Part shown: positions 14,765 to 15,120 of the stretch, piece after piece
Numbering within the stretch: position 1 is the first letter of the stretch
How the letters are laid out: every line of letters starts with the position of its first letter
Source: an uncultured Thalassolituus sp.
GTDB taxonomy: Bacteria > Pseudomonadota > Gammaproteobacteria > Pseudomonadales > Oceanobacteraceae
Reading direction: 5' to 3'
Length of the DNA: 15,120 bases
NCBI GenBank assembly: GCA_913054055.1
Contig: CAJXIT010000042.1
Coordinates: forward strand, 1 to 15,120
Notes under the pieces: model-generated
Databases searched by the model: none
Told to the model about the DNA's origin: nothing
Seen by the model: the letters and a program-made list of their open reading frames with translations, nothing else
Program-made: the position numbers and the translations under genes

Positions 14765-15120
14765 TTAACTTTCCTTTTCACTGACGCCAGCGGCTTCAAA
14801 TGTGGCCATTTCATTATGCAATTTAACCGCACTTTGCATTAAGCTTACGGTAACAGCCGCACCACTGCCTTCCCCTAAACGCATGCCAATATTTAACAAA
14901 GGCGATGCTTCTAATTGGGTTAAAATGGCTTGATGACCAGGTTCAGCACTTTCATGGCTGAACATTAACCAAGGGCGAATGCTGGCATTAATGGCGACAG
15001 CCATCAGTGCCGCTGCACTACTGATAAAACCATCCACCAAAACGGGCATGCCTTGCTGGGCGCATTGTATATATGCCCCAACTAAACCCGCTATTTCAAA
15101 GCCCCCCAAATTTTTTAAAA
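14765..15120 (-). CDS. cobT: Nicotinate-nucleotide--dimethylbenzimidazole phosphoribosyltransferase, C-terminal part
   Basis: CobT makes alpha-ribazole 5'-phosphate from nicotinate mononucleotide and dimethylbenzimidazole for the lower ligand of cobalamin. Only the last 118 codons are in the window; the frame is open through the right edge, so the gene is cut by the window and not broken. LGGFEIAGLVGA, PVLVDGFISSAAALMA, FSHESAEPGH and MRLGEGSGAA are signature segments. The Glu of GEG lies 34 residues from the end and probably corresponds to the catalytic Glu317 of the Salmonella enzyme. The TTG at 15107-15109 is an internal leucine codon, not a start. The stop lies one base before cobC, showing an operon. 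Confidence 0.95.
   Translation of the reverse strand, partial: LKNLGGFEIAGLVGAYIQCAQQGMPVLVDGFISSAAALMAVAINASIRPWLMFSHESAEPGHQAILTQLEASPLLNIGMRLGEGSGAAVTVSLMQSAVKLHNEMATFEAAGVSEKES
14772..14776 (-). promoter_or_regulatory. Ribosome-binding site deciding the cobC start
   Basis: AAGGA on the minus strand lies 8 bases before the ATG at 14763-14761 and inside the last codons of cobT. It supports the short cobC start and translational coupling, against the extended start at 14832. Confidence 0.7.

Noticed and set aside
14764..14832. A longer start for cobC at 14832
   Set aside because: It would overlap cobT by 68 bases, adds residues not seen before the RHG motif in this family, and lacks a ribosome-binding site, while ATG 14763 has one.
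15107..15109. TTG as a start for a short cobT
   Set aside because: The frame stays open to the window edge and the preceding residues continue the CobT pattern, so it is an internal codon of a gene cut by the window.

Overview
The window looks like chromosomal DNA of a free-living, probably marine gammaproteobacterium, perhaps of the Oceanospirillales type. The evidence is a moderate-to-low GC content, an AceE-type homodimeric pyruvate dehydrogenase E1 followed by a two-lipoyl-domain E2, a TonB/BtuB outer-membrane uptake system, chemotaxis and two-component signalling proteins, and nucleotide-loop cobalamin genes. The taxonomic call is inference from protein style, not from a database match.

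Layout. On the + strand, 83-1900 holds a REP-associated-tyrosine-transposase-like protein whose HUH motif is damaged, followed 3 bases later by a ketopantoate reductase (panE-type). A membrane-bound PAS/HAMP sensor histidine kinase (1971-3932) follows, with no response regulator in view. Positions 3949-4184 carry a strong sigma70-type promoter and a complete cobalamin riboswitch. This controls a BtuB-like TonB-dependent receptor (4279-6219) and a 405-residue outer-membrane-type lipoprotein with beta-propeller character (6234-7451). A short, perfect stem-loop terminator (7467-7487) separates these from the convergent minus-strand genes.

The right half is read on the minus strand. Going upstream from the terminator there is a methyl-accepting chemotaxis protein (about 7510-9537), then aceF (9617-11215) and aceE (11225-13900), which form an operon. 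A non-coding interval of about 280 bases (13901-14180) contains an inverted repeat close to aceE and a cluster of competing hairpins close to the cob genes. The window ends with cobC (alpha-ribazole phosphatase; its conserved C-terminal tail is out of frame because of an apparent 2-base loss at about 14241) and the 3' part of cobT, which runs off the right edge.

How it fits together. Two separate blocks concern vitamin B12: outer-membrane capture under riboswitch control, and nucleotide-loop assembly by CobT/CobC. This suggests a cell that imports or salvages corrinoids. The most interesting unit is the riboswitch-btuB-lipoprotein operon. A surface lipoprotein propeller paired with BtuB resembles in architecture the BtuB-BtuG pair of Bacteroidetes, but here in a gammaproteobacterial setting. 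AceEF supplies acetyl-CoA from pyruvate; its E3 gene (lpd) is not present next to it.
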